Assembly (NCBI RefSeq): GCF_001244735.1
Contig: NZ_LN868937.1
Location: forward strand, 352,360-416,359
DNA: 64,000 nucleotides
Direction of reading: 5' to 3'
Source: Bacillus andreraoultii
Lineage (GTDB): Bacteria > Bacillota > Bacilli > Bacillales > Caldibacillaceae
Shown here: piece after piece, positions 35,753 through 45,095 of the stretch
How the letters are laid out: each line of letters starts with the position of its first letter
Position numbering within the stretch: position 1 is the first letter of the stretch
Translations under genes and position numbers: made by a program
The notes under the pieces: model-generated
What the model saw: the letters and a program-made list of their open reading frames with translations, nothing else
Databases searched by the model: none
What the model was told of the DNA's origin: nothing

Positions 35753-36529
35753 ATGAATAGTTATCGTAATCAGAATCAGGGTAATTTTATAAGGGTTGAG
35801 TATGATGACCACCATAATTCAGAGGATAGAGAAGTGTCTGAAGAAGTGATTGATGAATCTGAGGAAGAGTACGGAAATGATATAAGCTTTATTCCAGAGG
35901 ATCAACGTGAAGTTTTTATTGATAAGGCGCCATTATCTATTTTTGAATTACATAGAAGAAAGTGTACGAGGTGATATCATTCTTCAACCACACTACCAAA
36001 GAAAAGATGTCTGGACGAGGTCGAAAAAATCAAAACTTATTGAATCCGTTCTTTGTAACATTCCAATTCCTTCTATATATCTAGCTGAGACGAAAGATGG
36101 AGATTGGGAAGTAATTGATGGTCAACAAAGGTTACGGGCGTTCTTTGACTTTATCGAGGGAAAATACAAACTCTCACAAATGCCGATTTTATCCAACCTT
36201 AAAAATAAATACTTCAACGATTTAGGTACATATCATAGGAAATTAGAGGATTATCAATTACATATTTTTATTATAAAGAAGGAATCGCATCCAGATATTC
36301 ATTTGCCGTTATGAACCAATCCAAAATATTGAAACATAAAGATGATATCGTACTGTTGATTGAAAATCTTATTAAAGAAGATGAGCAGTTTAATAAGTCT
36401 TTATCGTCAAGTACGTTAACAAAGAGGAATGTTATTTATAGATTTGACAAATGGATTAGTCATTTGAGTGAATTACTTGAAGAAAAGGAGTCTAACAATG
36501 ATAAAAAATTTCGAAGTAAAAAACTTTAA
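35753..36529 (+). pseudogene. Broken DUF262-domain gene (GmrSD-N like)
   Basis: The start MNSYRNQNQGNFIRVEYDDH follows AGGTGAG. The frame is lost near 35950 after PLSIFELH and picks up as SVRGDIILQPHYQRKDVWTR, then VIDGQQRLRAFFDFIEGKYK, the ParB/DUF262 nucleotide-binding motif. After SHPDI an internal deletion joins to FAVMNQSKILKHKDDIV and the family's C-terminal end (SLSSSTLTKRNVIYRFDKW). One frameshift and one large deletion make it non-functional. The family is common in restriction and phage-defence modules. Confidence 0.85.
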
Positions 36530-36695
36530 ATGTTATGAAGACTATCATTCGTTTCGGCAGCCAGGTTTAACTTTTGTATCCGGTTCAAATAACTCCGGTA
36601 AATCTTCACTTCTTCACGCGATTTATTTATTAACACAAAATAAATCCATTCGTTATCCTGTTTTATCATTAAATGAGGAAATTGACTTAGGTTGA
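36498..36695 (+). pseudogene. Truncated AAA-family ATPase (DUF3696-type partner of DUF262)
   Basis: ATG 36498 follows AAAAGGAG and gives MIKNFEVKNFKCYEDYHSFR, then SGSNNSGKSSLLHAIYLLTQ (Walker A), then SLNEEIDLG before a premature stop at 36695. A full protein would be several hundred residues. It overlaps the end of the DUF262 gene, as in intact two-gene modules, so the pair is a decayed defence-like operon. Confidence 0.78.
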
Positions 36696-36935
36696 GGCTA
36701 AGAATAAAGGAAAATCCGGAATTATGAACAAAACAAAATATCCTGATTTTTGAACAGGTAAAAGGATATCTGACATCAACAGAAAATGATACCGGTCTTA
36801 GATATTTTTTTGTTTGTTAAGGTTTTCATGACTTCAATAGATTATTCAATCTATGCTGGATTAATAACGAATCCTTTACTGGAAGATAGGTCGATTGTAT
36901 TAAAATAGTTCCATAAAACTGAGCATGAATTAAAA
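36696..36935. other. Intergenic, decayed DNA
   Basis: No gene was recognised. ATATCCTGATTTTTGAACAG with a later GGATAT makes a weak hairpin. The region is probably the wreckage of the missing ATPase gene and flanking mobile DNA. Confidence 0.35.
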
Positions 36936-36978
36936 AGAGAAGTTTATCTACTAATTAATAGTATGTTATAACTTCTCT
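36936..36978 (-). terminator. Terminator of the sugar-acid operon
   Basis: AGAGAAGTT and AACTTCTCT form a 9-bp perfect stem with T-rich sequence after it on the minus strand, just beyond the gluconate-family transporter gene. Confidence 0.65.
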
Positions 36979-37016
36979 CTAACTGGTGTTTTCTACTAAT
37001 TGTACTATAAAGATTA

Positions 37017-38477
37017 TTAACTTATATTTTTATATGCCTTTGAATCTTTTTTTATATTGTTATGATTGTGTTTTAACATTCCGAAAAGTCCGGCTACAAT
37101 TATAAGAATGATTACAATACCACCCATAATTAAGGAAACATCTAATAATAAAACCATTCCTAAACCGACTACTGATGCAATGGTTGAAAGAAGTGTCCAT
37201 GTTCCAAATGTTTCTTTCAGACTTAATCCGAAATATTCCTTTACCATCCAGAATCCTGCATCATTCACATGAGAAGCGATAGAACTCCCGGCACCTGTTG
37301 CAAGAGTAACTAGTGCTAAATTTACATCTGAGGTAGTAGCGAGTAACGGAATAACTAATCCAGCAGTTGAAATCGCTGCTACTGTTGCCGAACCTAAAGC
37401 TACACGTAAGATTGCAGCTACAACCCACGCTAAGAGGATGGGTGAAATAGTACTATCAGCGAATAGTTTTGCAATGTAGTCACCTACGCCACCATCAATT
37501 AACACTTGTTTAAAAGCACCACCACCACCGATAATTAAAAGCATCATACCAATACTTGCAGCAGCACCAGAACAAGAGTCCATGACTGATTTAACTGAAA
37601 TCTTCCTTGCAATTCCCATTGTATAGAAAGCTAATAGAAGTGATAGAAGCATCGCAACAGCTGGTGTACCAATAAAGTCTACAAAAGTAAGGAAGAAATT
37701 TTGACTAAGCCCTGCAACTTGTACAATCAAATCAACTATTGTTTTAATCATCATTAAAATAACAGGAAATGTAGCTGTAACTAGACTAATACCAAATTTT
37801 GGTGTTTCTTCTAATTTAAATATCTTTTGGTCACCTAAACTAGAAATATCTACTTCTTTATTAAAGGCACCAGGGACAATCTTTTTGGATAGTTTTGAAA
37901 ATAATGGTCCAGCAATCCATACTGCTGGAATGGCACAAATGATTCCATAAAGTAAGACAGTACCAAGATCCGCACCATATTGCCCCGCGATAACTGTTGG
38001 TCCAGGATGAGGAGGCAAGAATCCGTGTGTAGCTAACAAAGCCGCTAACATTGGAATACCTAAATGCATTGGGGAAACTTTTAATTCCCGAACAATTGAG
38101 AAAATAATTGGGATTAATAATACAAGTCCAACTTCAAAAAACATGGCAATACCGATAATAAAGGATGCGACAACAACAGCTAATTGAATTCGCTGTTTAC
38201 CAAATTTATCGATTAACGTTATAGCAATCCGGTGAGCACCACCCGCGTCAGCTATCACTCTACCCAACATTGCACCAAGTCCAAAGATAATAGCAATACT
38301 ACTTAGCGTACCGCCAATTCCTCCTTGTATTGACGTAACAATATCTCCAAGGGGCATCCCCAAAAGTATTGCAACGGCAAATGCGGTAATTAATAAAGAT
38401 ACAAATGTGTTTAATTTTAGAATAGAAATTAAAACTAACAATATAACTACACCTAAAGCAACGGTTAATAATGGCAT
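37017..38477 (-). CDS. GntP-family gluconate/sugar-acid:H+ symporter
   Basis: A 486-residue membrane permease with about 12 to 14 helices. The family signatures are GLGAMLGRVIADAGGAHRIA, EVGLVLLIPIIFSI, ATHGFLPPHPGPTVIAGQYG and SATVAAISTAGLVIPL followed by ASHVNDAGFWMVKEYFG. It brings gluconate-like acids into the cell with protons. It is the last gene of a three-gene operon with a sugar-acid dehydratase and an aldolase, so the substrate is probably an aldonate such as xylonate. Confidence 0.94.
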   Translation of the reverse strand: MPLLTVALGVVILLVLISILKLNTFVSLLITAFAVAILLGMPLGDIVTSIQGGIGGTLSSIAIIFGLGAMLGRVIADAGGAHRIAITLIDKFGKQRIQLAVVVASFIIGIAMFFEVGLVLLIPIIFSIVRELKVSPMHLGIPMLAALLATHGFLPPHPGPTVIAGQYGADLGTVLLYGIICAIPAVWIAGPLFSKLSKKIVPGAFNKEVDISSLGDQKIFKLEETPKFGISLVTATFPVILMMIKTIVDLIVQVAGLSQNFFLTFVDFIGTPAVAMLLSLLLAFYTMGIARKISVKSVMDSCSGAAASIGMMLLIIGGGGAFKQVLIDGGVGDYIAKLFADSTISPILLAWVVAAILRVALGSATVAAISTAGLVIPLLATTSDVNLALVTLATGAGSSIASHVNDAGFWMVKEYFGLSLKETFGTWTLLSTIASVVGLGMVLLLDVSLIMGGIVIILIIVAGLFGMLKHNHNNIKKDSKAYKNIS

Positions 38478-38590
38478 GTAATCGCCTCCATTTTAAGTTG
38501 AAATCGTTGGGCTTAATACATGCTTCTCTACCAGTATCAATAGAGAAGCGTGTATTATCATTCAATCATTATATCGATGCATAAAACCTG

Positions 38591-40579
38591 TTAAATTTTT
38601 ATTAGTCTTTCTTTATCTGCTAACGCTAACTTACCTGCCTCAATTACTTCCAAGATTCGATCCACATCATAAACACAACCTCTCCAAGTACCACCACTAA
38701 TAGACTGTAATGCAGCCCATAAACGAGTGTCTTCTGGAAGATCGGCATCTGGTCCCATCTTTGAATTAGATTCGCGAGCCGCTAATATTTTCGCTCCTTC
38801 TTCTGGTGTCATTCTTCTATCTTCCGTTCCAATGAAGTTAATGGAGCCATCTAAGTTACTGCAATCAACAATAATTTCTATAATATCTCCGTTTTGAATC
38901 TTACCAAGTGGTCCGCCAGCTAAAGCTTCAGGTCCTACATGGCCAAAACACGCACCTGTTGAAACGCCAGAGAAACGTGCATCAGTAATTAATGATACAT
39001 GCTTACCAAATGGTAAATGTTTTAGAGCAGATGTTAACTGATATGTTTCTTCCATACCGGTTCCCATTGGCCCCACACCAACAACAACCATAATATCACC
39101 TGATTCAATATCTCCATCCTTAATCGCTTTAATTGCATCTTTCTCAGATGTAAAAACTTTCGCTGGACCAGTATGCCGAAATACACCATCATCATCAATT
39201 ACCGATGGGTCAATTGCTGTTGATTTTACAACAGAACCTTCTGGTGCAATGTTTCCAACAGGAAATGTAATTGTAGATGTTAAACCACGCTCTTTTGCTT
39301 GTTCTGGGCTCATAATAACTTCATCTACTTGAATGCCATCTGCTACAAATAATCGTTCTTGACATTTTTTTCGACGTTCAGAAGCTTCCCACCAATCTAG
39401 ATTTTCTTTTAATGTATGACCGGTAACTGTCATTACATCTTCATGCAACAAGCCTAGTTTGCGTAAATGAAGCATGACTTCAGGGACACCTCCAGCTAGG
39501 AATACTCTGGATGTTGGATGATTAACTGGTCCAACAGGGAGTACACTTACAAGACGCGGAACTTTCTTATTAATTTTTGCCCAATCTTCTACAGTAGGAA
39601 CTTTACAGCCGGCTGCATAAGCAATAGCTGGGAGATGTAATAATAGGTTTGTAGAGCCACCAAATGCTGCATGCACTACCATGGCATTTTCAATAGCCTT
39701 ATCTGTTAAGATCTCTTTCGTTGTAATACCCATTTTCTCAAGTTCTAAAACTGCTCTTGCAGCTTGTGTTCCGATTTCTGCCCAAATTGGTGTACTAGAA
39801 GGCGCTAAAGCGGTATGTGGGAGAGCCATTCCCAATCCTTCTGAGATAACTTGTGAAGTTCCAGCTGTACCTAAGAACTGACAACCTCCTCCAGCTGAAG
39901 CACAAGCACGACATCCTTCAAGTGCTGCTTGTTCAAGGGTAATTTCTCCTCTTGCATAACGGGCACCTATAGTTTGGACTGTTCCGTTATCTTCTCCCTC
40001 AGTTGCTTGAAGAGTGGAACCTCCTGGAACGATAACTGTTGGTATATCATGCATAGATGCTAAAGCAATCATCATTGCAGGAAGTCCTTTGTCACATGCA
40101 GCTAAACCAAGAACTGCTTCGGTAGTAGGTTGTGAACGCCACAAACGTCTTAGAACAATAGCTGCGTCGTTCCGGTAAGGAAGAGAATCAAACATTCCTG
40201 TTGTCCCTTGAGTACGACCATCACATGGATCGGTGACGTGTGCAGCATAAGGTACTCCACCAACGGATTTGATAACCTCTGCTGCTTTTTCCATTTGAAC
40301 ACCAATTTCAAAGTGTCCCGTATGTAGACCCATAGCAATGGGCGTTCCATCATCTTTACGAATACCGCCAAGTGTACTTAACATTAAGACTTGTTTTCCC
40401 AACAATGTAGAAGGTTTCCAACCCATACCGGCATTTAAGGTCATTCCGAAAATATCACCACTTGGACGATTTCTTAAAATTTCCGGTGTCAAAGGTAATT
40501 TACCTTTTGGTCCTTCTTTATGGGAATTGATTTCGTATAAGGATTCGTCTACTTCACCGTAAATTTCTTTAATTGACAT
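38591..40579 (-). CDS. IlvD/Edd-family sugar-acid dehydratase (YjhG/YagF xylonate dehydratase type)
   Basis: A 662-residue iron-sulfur dehydratase. ATG 40579 (MSIKEIYGEVDESLYEINSH) is chosen because GGAAGGTGAG lies just ahead, inside the longer frame. Cluster and active-site stretches include DPCDGRTQGTTGM, LGLAACDKGLP, GCRACASAGGGCQF, VHAAFGGSTNLLLHL and DARFSGVSTGACFGHVGPEA. The length and N-terminal extension match the YjhG/YagF subfamily, which turns D-xylonate into 2-dehydro-3-deoxy-D-pentonate. It overlaps the upstream aldolase gene's end or nearly so. Confidence 0.9.
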   Translation of the reverse strand: MSIKEIYGEVDESLYEINSHKEGPKGKLPLTPEILRNRPSGDIFGMTLNAGMGWKPSTLLGKQVLMLSTLGGIRKDDGTPIAMGLHTGHFEIGVQMEKAAEVIKSVGGVPYAAHVTDPCDGRTQGTTGMFDSLPYRNDAAIVLRRLWRSQPTTEAVLGLAACDKGLPAMMIALASMHDIPTVIVPGGSTLQATEGEDNGTVQTIGARYARGEITLEQAALEGCRACASAGGGCQFLGTAGTSQVISEGLGMALPHTALAPSSTPIWAEIGTQAARAVLELEKMGITTKEILTDKAIENAMVVHAAFGGSTNLLLHLPAIAYAAGCKVPTVEDWAKINKKVPRLVSVLPVGPVNHPTSRVFLAGGVPEVMLHLRKLGLLHEDVMTVTGHTLKENLDWWEASERRKKCQERLFVADGIQVDEVIMSPEQAKERGLTSTITFPVGNIAPEGSVVKSTAIDPSVIDDDGVFRHTGPAKVFTSEKDAIKAIKDGDIESGDIMVVVGVGPMGTGMEETYQLTSALKHLPFGKHVSLITDARFSGVSTGACFGHVGPEALAGGPLGKIQNGDIIEIIVDCSNLDGSINFIGTEDRRMTPEEGAKILAARESNSKMGPDADLPEDTRLWAALQSISGGTWRGCVYDVDRILEVIEAGKLALADKERLIKI

Positions 40580-40583
40580 ACTC

Positions 40584-41537
40584 TCACCTTCCATTTATAA
40601 GATTAATAGTTAACTTCCATTTTTTAAAATAATCTGGTAATAACTTTTGCAAGTAGTCTATTAAGTAAGCCTTCTTATCTGCACTCAACTCTGTAGCAGG
40701 TGATAAAACCTTAGTTGAGATATCAAACCCACGAAGGCGTAAAGCATCTTTTACTAAATTGTAGAAAGGGCTATCTAATGTATATAAACGAACTAGTTGG
40801 GCCAAAATTTGGTGATAATTTACGGCAGATTTAAAATCATTTTGTTGATGTGCTTGATAAAGGCCTACCTGAATTTCCGGAGCAAAGTTAGCTGTTAAAC
40901 CAATTGAACCATCACCACCATTTAGTAGAGTATTTAAGAAATGATCATCATAACCACAAAAAACACTAAAATGAGGAACTTCTGATTTAACTATTTGAAT
41001 AATTTCTCTTGTATGGGCGACTTCTGGAACGGTATCTTTAACACCTACAATATTTGGACAAGTTTTTGCCAATTTTAGTAGGAATTCAGGAGATAAATCC
41101 TGTCCAGTACATCCAGGGAAATTGTAAAGCATGATGGGTAAATCGACTTTTTCTGCAATTGATGTGTAATGTTTAAATAAAGCGTTATCATTTAACTTGT
41201 AATAGTAGGGGTTGATAACTATTACACCATCGGCTCCTGCGTCTTGAGCATGTTGACTCAATAAAATAGTTTTATCTGTACTAGGGGTACCGGTTCCAAT
41301 TAATACAGGTACTCGCTTATTCACATAGGAAATTACAAACTCAGCTACTTCTTTTCTGAAGCGTTCGGACATATTAGCGAATTCTCCACCAGAACCCATA
41401 AAAAAGAGCCCATCTACTTTTGCATCGATTAAAAAATCAATTAACCTTTTCATTCCATCTTGATCGAGGCTGTTATCATTATGTAGCAGAGTCGATACTG
41501 GCGGAATAACACCTTTGAACTTTGTTTGTTCCTGCAA
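40584..41537 (-). CDS. DapA-superfamily 2-keto-3-deoxy sugar-acid aldolase (YjhH/YagE type)
   Basis: A 317-residue class I lyase of the dihydrodipicolinate synthase superfamily. It shows PPVSTLLHNDNSLDQDG, FFMGSGGEFANMS, the catalytic Tyr in MLYNFPGCTGQDLSPE and the Schiff-base Lys in NIVGVKDTVPE. In the xylonate pathway it would split 2-dehydro-3-deoxy-pentonate to pyruvate and glycolaldehyde. It is the first gene of the operon, opposite the IclR regulator. The pairing with a YjhG-type dehydratase supports the assignment. Confidence 0.88.
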   Translation of the reverse strand: MQEQTKFKGVIPPVSTLLHNDNSLDQDGMKRLIDFLIDAKVDGLFFMGSGGEFANMSERFRKEVAEFVISYVNKRVPVLIGTGTPSTDKTILLSQHAQDAGADGVIVINPYYYKLNDNALFKHYTSIAEKVDLPIMLYNFPGCTGQDLSPEFLLKLAKTCPNIVGVKDTVPEVAHTREIIQIVKSEVPHFSVFCGYDDHFLNTLLNGGDGSIGLTANFAPEIQVGLYQAHQQNDFKSAVNYHQILAQLVRLYTLDSPFYNLVKDALRLRGFDISTKVLSPATELSADKKAYLIDYLQKLLPDYFKKWKLTINLINGR

Positions 41538-41575
41538 TGTATTTTCCTCCTTTAGTTTTCATTGAATTTGTTTTA

Positions 41576-41605
41576 CATTATAAAACTAAGTTCTTAAAAA
41601 TATCT
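41576..41605 (-). promoter_or_regulatory. Putative promoter and operator of the sugar-acid operon
   Basis: On the minus strand TATAAT (41577-41582) is a clear -10; the -35 is weak. AACTAAGTTCT (41584-41594), containing the small palindrome AACT-A-AGTT, lies directly upstream of the -10. The same 11 bases occur in the divergent regulator promoter. Confidence 0.45.
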
Positions 41606-41736
41606 ATCTTGGTTTTATTATAGGAGTTAGTATCTATGAAGTAAACAATACGATGTGAAATATTTGTGAACACTATAACATGTTCTAAAAATAAACACCT
41701 ATTACTTAAAAAACAATATAGACAAGCGAAAATTTG

Positions 41737-41765
41737 TTCCTTATAATTTAACTAAGTTCTATAAT
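41737..41765 (+). promoter_or_regulatory. Putative promoter and operator of the IclR gene
   Basis: TATAAT at 41760-41765 is preceded by the 11-bp motif AACTAAGTTCT (41750-41760), also found at 41584-41594. The -35 is weak. Binding at this place would block the promoter, fitting self-repression by the IclR protein; inference. Confidence 0.45.
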
Positions 41766-41790
41766 ATAAAACGAAAAGGAAGGAATAGTA

Positions 41791-42555
41791 ATGCCAGTTA
41801 TTCAATCTGTTGATCGTGCTTTAAATATCATAGATTTGTTTGATGAATTTACACCCGAACTAAAAATTACCGAGATTAGCGAAAAAATGAATCTTCATAA
41901 AAGTACAGTTCACTCGTTACTAAAAACACTCGAAAAACATCAGTATATTGATCAAAATCCAGAAAACGGAAAATATAGGTTAGGATTAAAACTAATTGAA
42001 AGAGGAAACTGTGTAATTAGTACTATTGATATTAGACAGGTTTCAAGAACATTTTTACTGGATTTATCTAAGAAAACCGGACAAACAGTCCATTTGGGCA
42101 TTTTAAATGATACGGAAGGTGTCTATATAGACAAAATTGAAGGTGAATCAGCAATCATTCGTTTCTCTAAAATTGGTAAAGGAATACCACTACATGCTAC
42201 GGCAATTGGAAAAGTTCTTCTTGCTTTTCAAGAACCAAAAGAAACATATAATCTATTAAAGGACTACCAATTTACAGAGCAAACTGAACATTCGATTACA
42301 GAACGAGACAAATTTTTAGCAGAATTAGAAGTTGTTCATCAGCAAGGATATGCCGTAGATAATCAAGAGAATGAATTAGGTGTTCGATGCATTGCAGCAC
42401 CTTTATTAAATTATGAAAACAAGGTGCTTGGTGGTATCAGTATTTCTACACTAATTTCTCAAGTTGATGATGAAAAATTAGCTAAATACATTAAGTTACT
42501 TAAACAAACAAGTCTTGAGATTTCTAAAAAATTAGGATATAGATTGAATTTGTAA
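41791..42555 (+). CDS. IclR-family transcriptional regulator of the sugar-acid operon
   Basis: A 254-residue regulator. The winged helix-turn-helix (SVDRALNIIDLFDEF, KITEISEKMNLHKSTVHSLL) is followed by the effector domain (TGQTVHLGILNDTEGVYIDK, GKGIPLHATAIGKVLLAF, VDNQENELGVRCIAAPLLN). It is divergent from the aldolase-dehydratase-permease operon, the usual layout of IclR repressors and their targets. The E. coli xylonate genes yagEF are likewise controlled by an IclR protein. Confidence 0.92.
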   Translation: MPVIQSVDRALNIIDLFDEFTPELKITEISEKMNLHKSTVHSLLKTLEKHQYIDQNPENGKYRLGLKLIERGNCVISTIDIRQVSRTFLLDLSKKTGQTVHLGILNDTEGVYIDKIEGESAIIRFSKIGKGIPLHATAIGKVLLAFQEPKETYNLLKDYQFTEQTEHSITERDKFLAELEVVHQQGYAVDNQENELGVRCIAAPLLNYENKVLGGISISTLISQVDDEKLAKYIKLLKQTSLEISKKLGYRLNL

Positions 42556-42632
42556 ACTCCTAATTCTTTAGATTGTAAACAAAAAGTGACAATAACTATT
42601 ATAGAAAAAAGTAAATAAAGACAAATAGACTC

Positions 42633-42660
42633 AAAGGGGCTGTTCGAAAAGGCCCCTTTT
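42633..42660. terminator. Bidirectional terminator
   Basis: AAAGGGGC and GCCCCTTT surround a TGTTCGAAAAG loop between the IclR gene and the convergent DUF4083 gene. Confidence 0.75.
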
Positions 42661-42704
42661 ATTATCTTTTATAGAAGTTAAAATCTTTAAAAGGTAGTTC
42701 GTAA

Positions 42705-42926
42705 CTAAATGTCGCCAACGAAGACGCCTTTAAGAGTGTATTGAGGAATATCTAAGGAAATTTTTATTTGCTCCTCTAGATCGTTAATTTTCTTCTCAAT
42801 TCGATCAAGTTGATTTCTACGTTTCTTGTTAGAACGAATAAATAACACAATAAGGACAATAATTAGTACCAGAAAGATAAGATAAAACAACTGATACAAA
42901 GCATCTCCAACAGTAAAACTACTCAA
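42705..42926 (-). CDS. Small DUF4083-type membrane protein
   Basis: A 73-residue protein from a TTG start at 42926, chosen because GGGGGTGAG lies just ahead. MSSFTVGDALYQLFYLIFLV then LIIVLIVLFIRS is one membrane helix, followed by a basic stop-transfer (NKKRRNQ) and a short coiled coil (LDRIEKKINDLEEQI). This matches DUF4083, common in Bacillaceae; function unknown. The longer frame to 42995 adds an unconserved stretch without a ribosome site. Confidence 0.72.
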   Translation of the reverse strand: MSSFTVGDALYQLFYLIFLVLIIVLIVLFIRSNKKRRNQLDRIEKKINDLEEQIKISLDIPQYTLKGVFVGDI

Positions 42927-42995
42927 CTTCTCACCCCCTACATCTTTTATTTTTCTCTTATCGTACAATACACGCTGATTATTTAAAACTACCAA

Positions 42996-43689
42996 AAAGC
43001 ACTCCCTTTTAGAAATCGACCGAAAATTATAACATCTTTAAACTAACTTATTGTCGGTTTGTTTGTTGTATTACTTTGATTGTTAAAATTAAAGAAGGGA
43101 CAGAAGGAAAAAAGAAAAAGATTAGCAGCTAAATTATGTAGCCGTTTTTTCATGTAAACATTAAATGTAGCTCACGTGGGAATGATTGCTAATGGGATTG
43201 CGACTTACCTCCTTGCGTACAGGTTGCGTTAACTGTGCTCAAATATTCACCGTTTGTCTACCACATTCGACAAATTTCCCCATAAAAAGTTTAAACAAAC
43301 GTTTGTTTAAAGATCTTTGTATCCATTGGTATGATAGGAATTTTGAGAAAAATGCCCGCATGTTTTGACAAAATTCTACTTAGTTGAGATTTTGTGTTGA
43401 AAGAGGCACTAGATAGGGGATTTACCGTAATCAATTGAATAATTAAATAAAAAACACTGAAGTGCAAGTGAAATATCTAGATGTAATGCATAAAAATATT
43501 ACAGGTTCCATATTGTTCATATCTCAGATAAACCCATTGTTTTGGGATGTTACTATTAATAAGAAGCGGCTCTGTGGATGGGAAATTTCTTCAGGGCTTT
43601 TTATGTTTTGAAGGCAGCCCGGCCCCCTTGTTAACGTGTCACTTCCTGAAGGTGTTTTGTCATAAAGAAGGATTATAGCTTTTCCGAAC
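42996..43689. other. Long intergenic region with an orphan operator-like palindrome
   Basis: No convincing gene. HVAHVGMIANGIATYLLAYR can be read in-frame near 43160-43215 and looks like a coding scrap. A perfect 22-bp palindrome is at 43290-43311. A CCCGGCCCCC stretch near 43620 is vaguely REP-like. The region ends at the left side of the TnpB element. Confidence 0.45.
43290..43311. promoter_or_regulatory. Perfect 22-bp operator-like palindrome without a neighbouring gene
   Basis: TTTAAACAAAC and its exact complement GTTTGTTTAAA meet at 43300/43301. The form resembles TetR-family operators (AAACAAACGTTTGTTT). No TetR gene or promoter is adjacent; it may be left from a deleted locus. Confidence 0.55.
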
Positions 43690-43835
43690 GAGAAAACCCA
43701 TTACGGTGCAATAGCACCCCCTTTAGGGATGGGATGATAGTGAGGTCGGTCAAAAGATGACCGAAAACTGTTCCGATTTAATTGTATATTTCCAATATTT
43801 GCTATATAATGAATATATAACAAGGAGGTGAAAAC

Positions 43836-45095
43836 ATGTACTTAACACAAAGCAATCAAATACGTGGTCTTTCCAAAGAACAATTTCAACAATTAAGAGA
43901 AATGTGTCACTATGCAAAAAACCTATACAACGTTGGACTGTATAACATTCGCCAACATTACTTTACAGAAAAAACATTCTTAAACTATGAAGCTAACTAT
44001 CATGTATCGAAAACAAACGAAAATTATAAACTGCTTCAGGCAGGAGTATCACAACAAATTTTAAAAGTAGTAGACCGTTCGTTTAAGAGCTTCTTTAATT
44101 TGATTAAGAAGGCTAAAAAGGACGAATATCGGTTTCAAGATATTAGAATGCCTAAATATTTAAAAAAGGATGGTTTGTTTAGTCTCATCTTTTCAACAAA
44201 TGCTATCAACATTAAAGATGGTTTCTTTCGTGTAGCTGTTTCGAATGCTTACAAAAAAGCTAATCCAAATTACAAAGAAATTTTAATTCCTTTTCCTTCA
44301 CGCTTAGAAGGCAAGAAAATCAAAGAAGTTCGGATTGTTCCACGCAACAACGGGAAATTCTTTCACATTCAATATGTCTATGAGCAACCTTCTGAAAAAG
44401 CTGAATTAGACTTTAATAAAGCATTGGCTATTGATATAGGCTTAAACAATCTTGCTTCTTGTGTTGATTCAGACGGGGCGTCCTTTTTAGTGGATGGGAA
44501 AAAACTTAAATCAATTAACCGTTTGTACAACAAAGAAAAAGCACGATTACAGTCTGTTGCGATGAAGCAAGGATTAAAATATACAAAGAGAATGGATTCG
44601 TTGACATTAAAACGGAATAATCAAGTGAATGACTATATCAAAAAAACAGCTAGGTTCATCATTAATTATTGTTTGGAAAATCAAATAGGTAATCTTGTTG
44701 TCGGTTACAATAAAGATTTCAAACGAAACATCAATATTGGTAAAAAGAACAATCAGCAATTTACCCAAATTCCAATTGGTAATCTCCGAGAGCAACTTTC
44801 TAATCTTTGTGAACGCTATGGAATTTTTTACAAAAAGCAAGAGGAGTCCTATACAAGTAAAGCCTCTTTCTTTGACAATGATGAAATGCCAAGATGGAAT
44901 CCAGCAGATGAAAAAGAATATCCATTCAGCGGAAAACGAATAAATCGTGGACTGTACCGTACATCTACTGGATATGAGTTTAATGCAGACATCAATGGTG
45001 CTTTAAATATTTTGCGTAAAAGTAACTTGCTGGATACTCGTATCCTACAAGCTAGAGGGTGCTTGGCTCGCCCATCAAGAATAAGGGTTGCATAA
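43836..45095 (+). CDS. tnpB: TnpB RNA-guided nuclease (IS605 OrfB), variant catalytic site
   Basis: A 419-residue RuvC-fold protein of the family ancestral to Cas12. The N-terminal part includes YAKNLYNVGLYNIRQHYF and PKYLKKDG. RuvC-I keeps its Asp (ALAIDIGLNNLAS) and RuvC-III its Asp (YEFNADINGALNILRK). The RuvC-II position reads GNLVVGYNKDFKRN, Gly where Glu is usual, while a Glu pair lies in KKQEESYTSKASFF. The C4 zinc finger is absent. AAGGAGG precedes the ATG. The frame is intact. The right end after it would encode the guide RNA. Confidence 0.92.
   Translation: MYLTQSNQIRGLSKEQFQQLREMCHYAKNLYNVGLYNIRQHYFTEKTFLNYEANYHVSKTNENYKLLQAGVSQQILKVVDRSFKSFFNLIKKAKKDEYRFQDIRMPKYLKKDGLFSLIFSTNAINIKDGFFRVAVSNAYKKANPNYKEILIPFPSRLEGKKIKEVRIVPRNNGKFFHIQYVYEQPSEKAELDFNKALAIDIGLNNLASCVDSDGASFLVDGKKLKSINRLYNKEKARLQSVAMKQGLKYTKRMDSLTLKRNNQVNDYIKKTARFIINYCLENQIGNLVVGYNKDFKRNINIGKKNNQQFTQIPIGNLREQLSNLCERYGIFYKKQEESYTSKASFFDNDEMPRWNPADEKEYPFSGKRINRGLYRTSTGYEFNADINGALNILRKSNLLDTRILQARGCLARPSRIRVA

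Noticed and set aside
36311..36529. Separate 72-residue gene
   Set aside because: It is the C-terminal end of the broken DUF262 gene, joined by an internal deletion.
43186..43368. 60-residue open frame
   Set aside because: No ribosome site, and a regulatory-type palindrome lies inside it.
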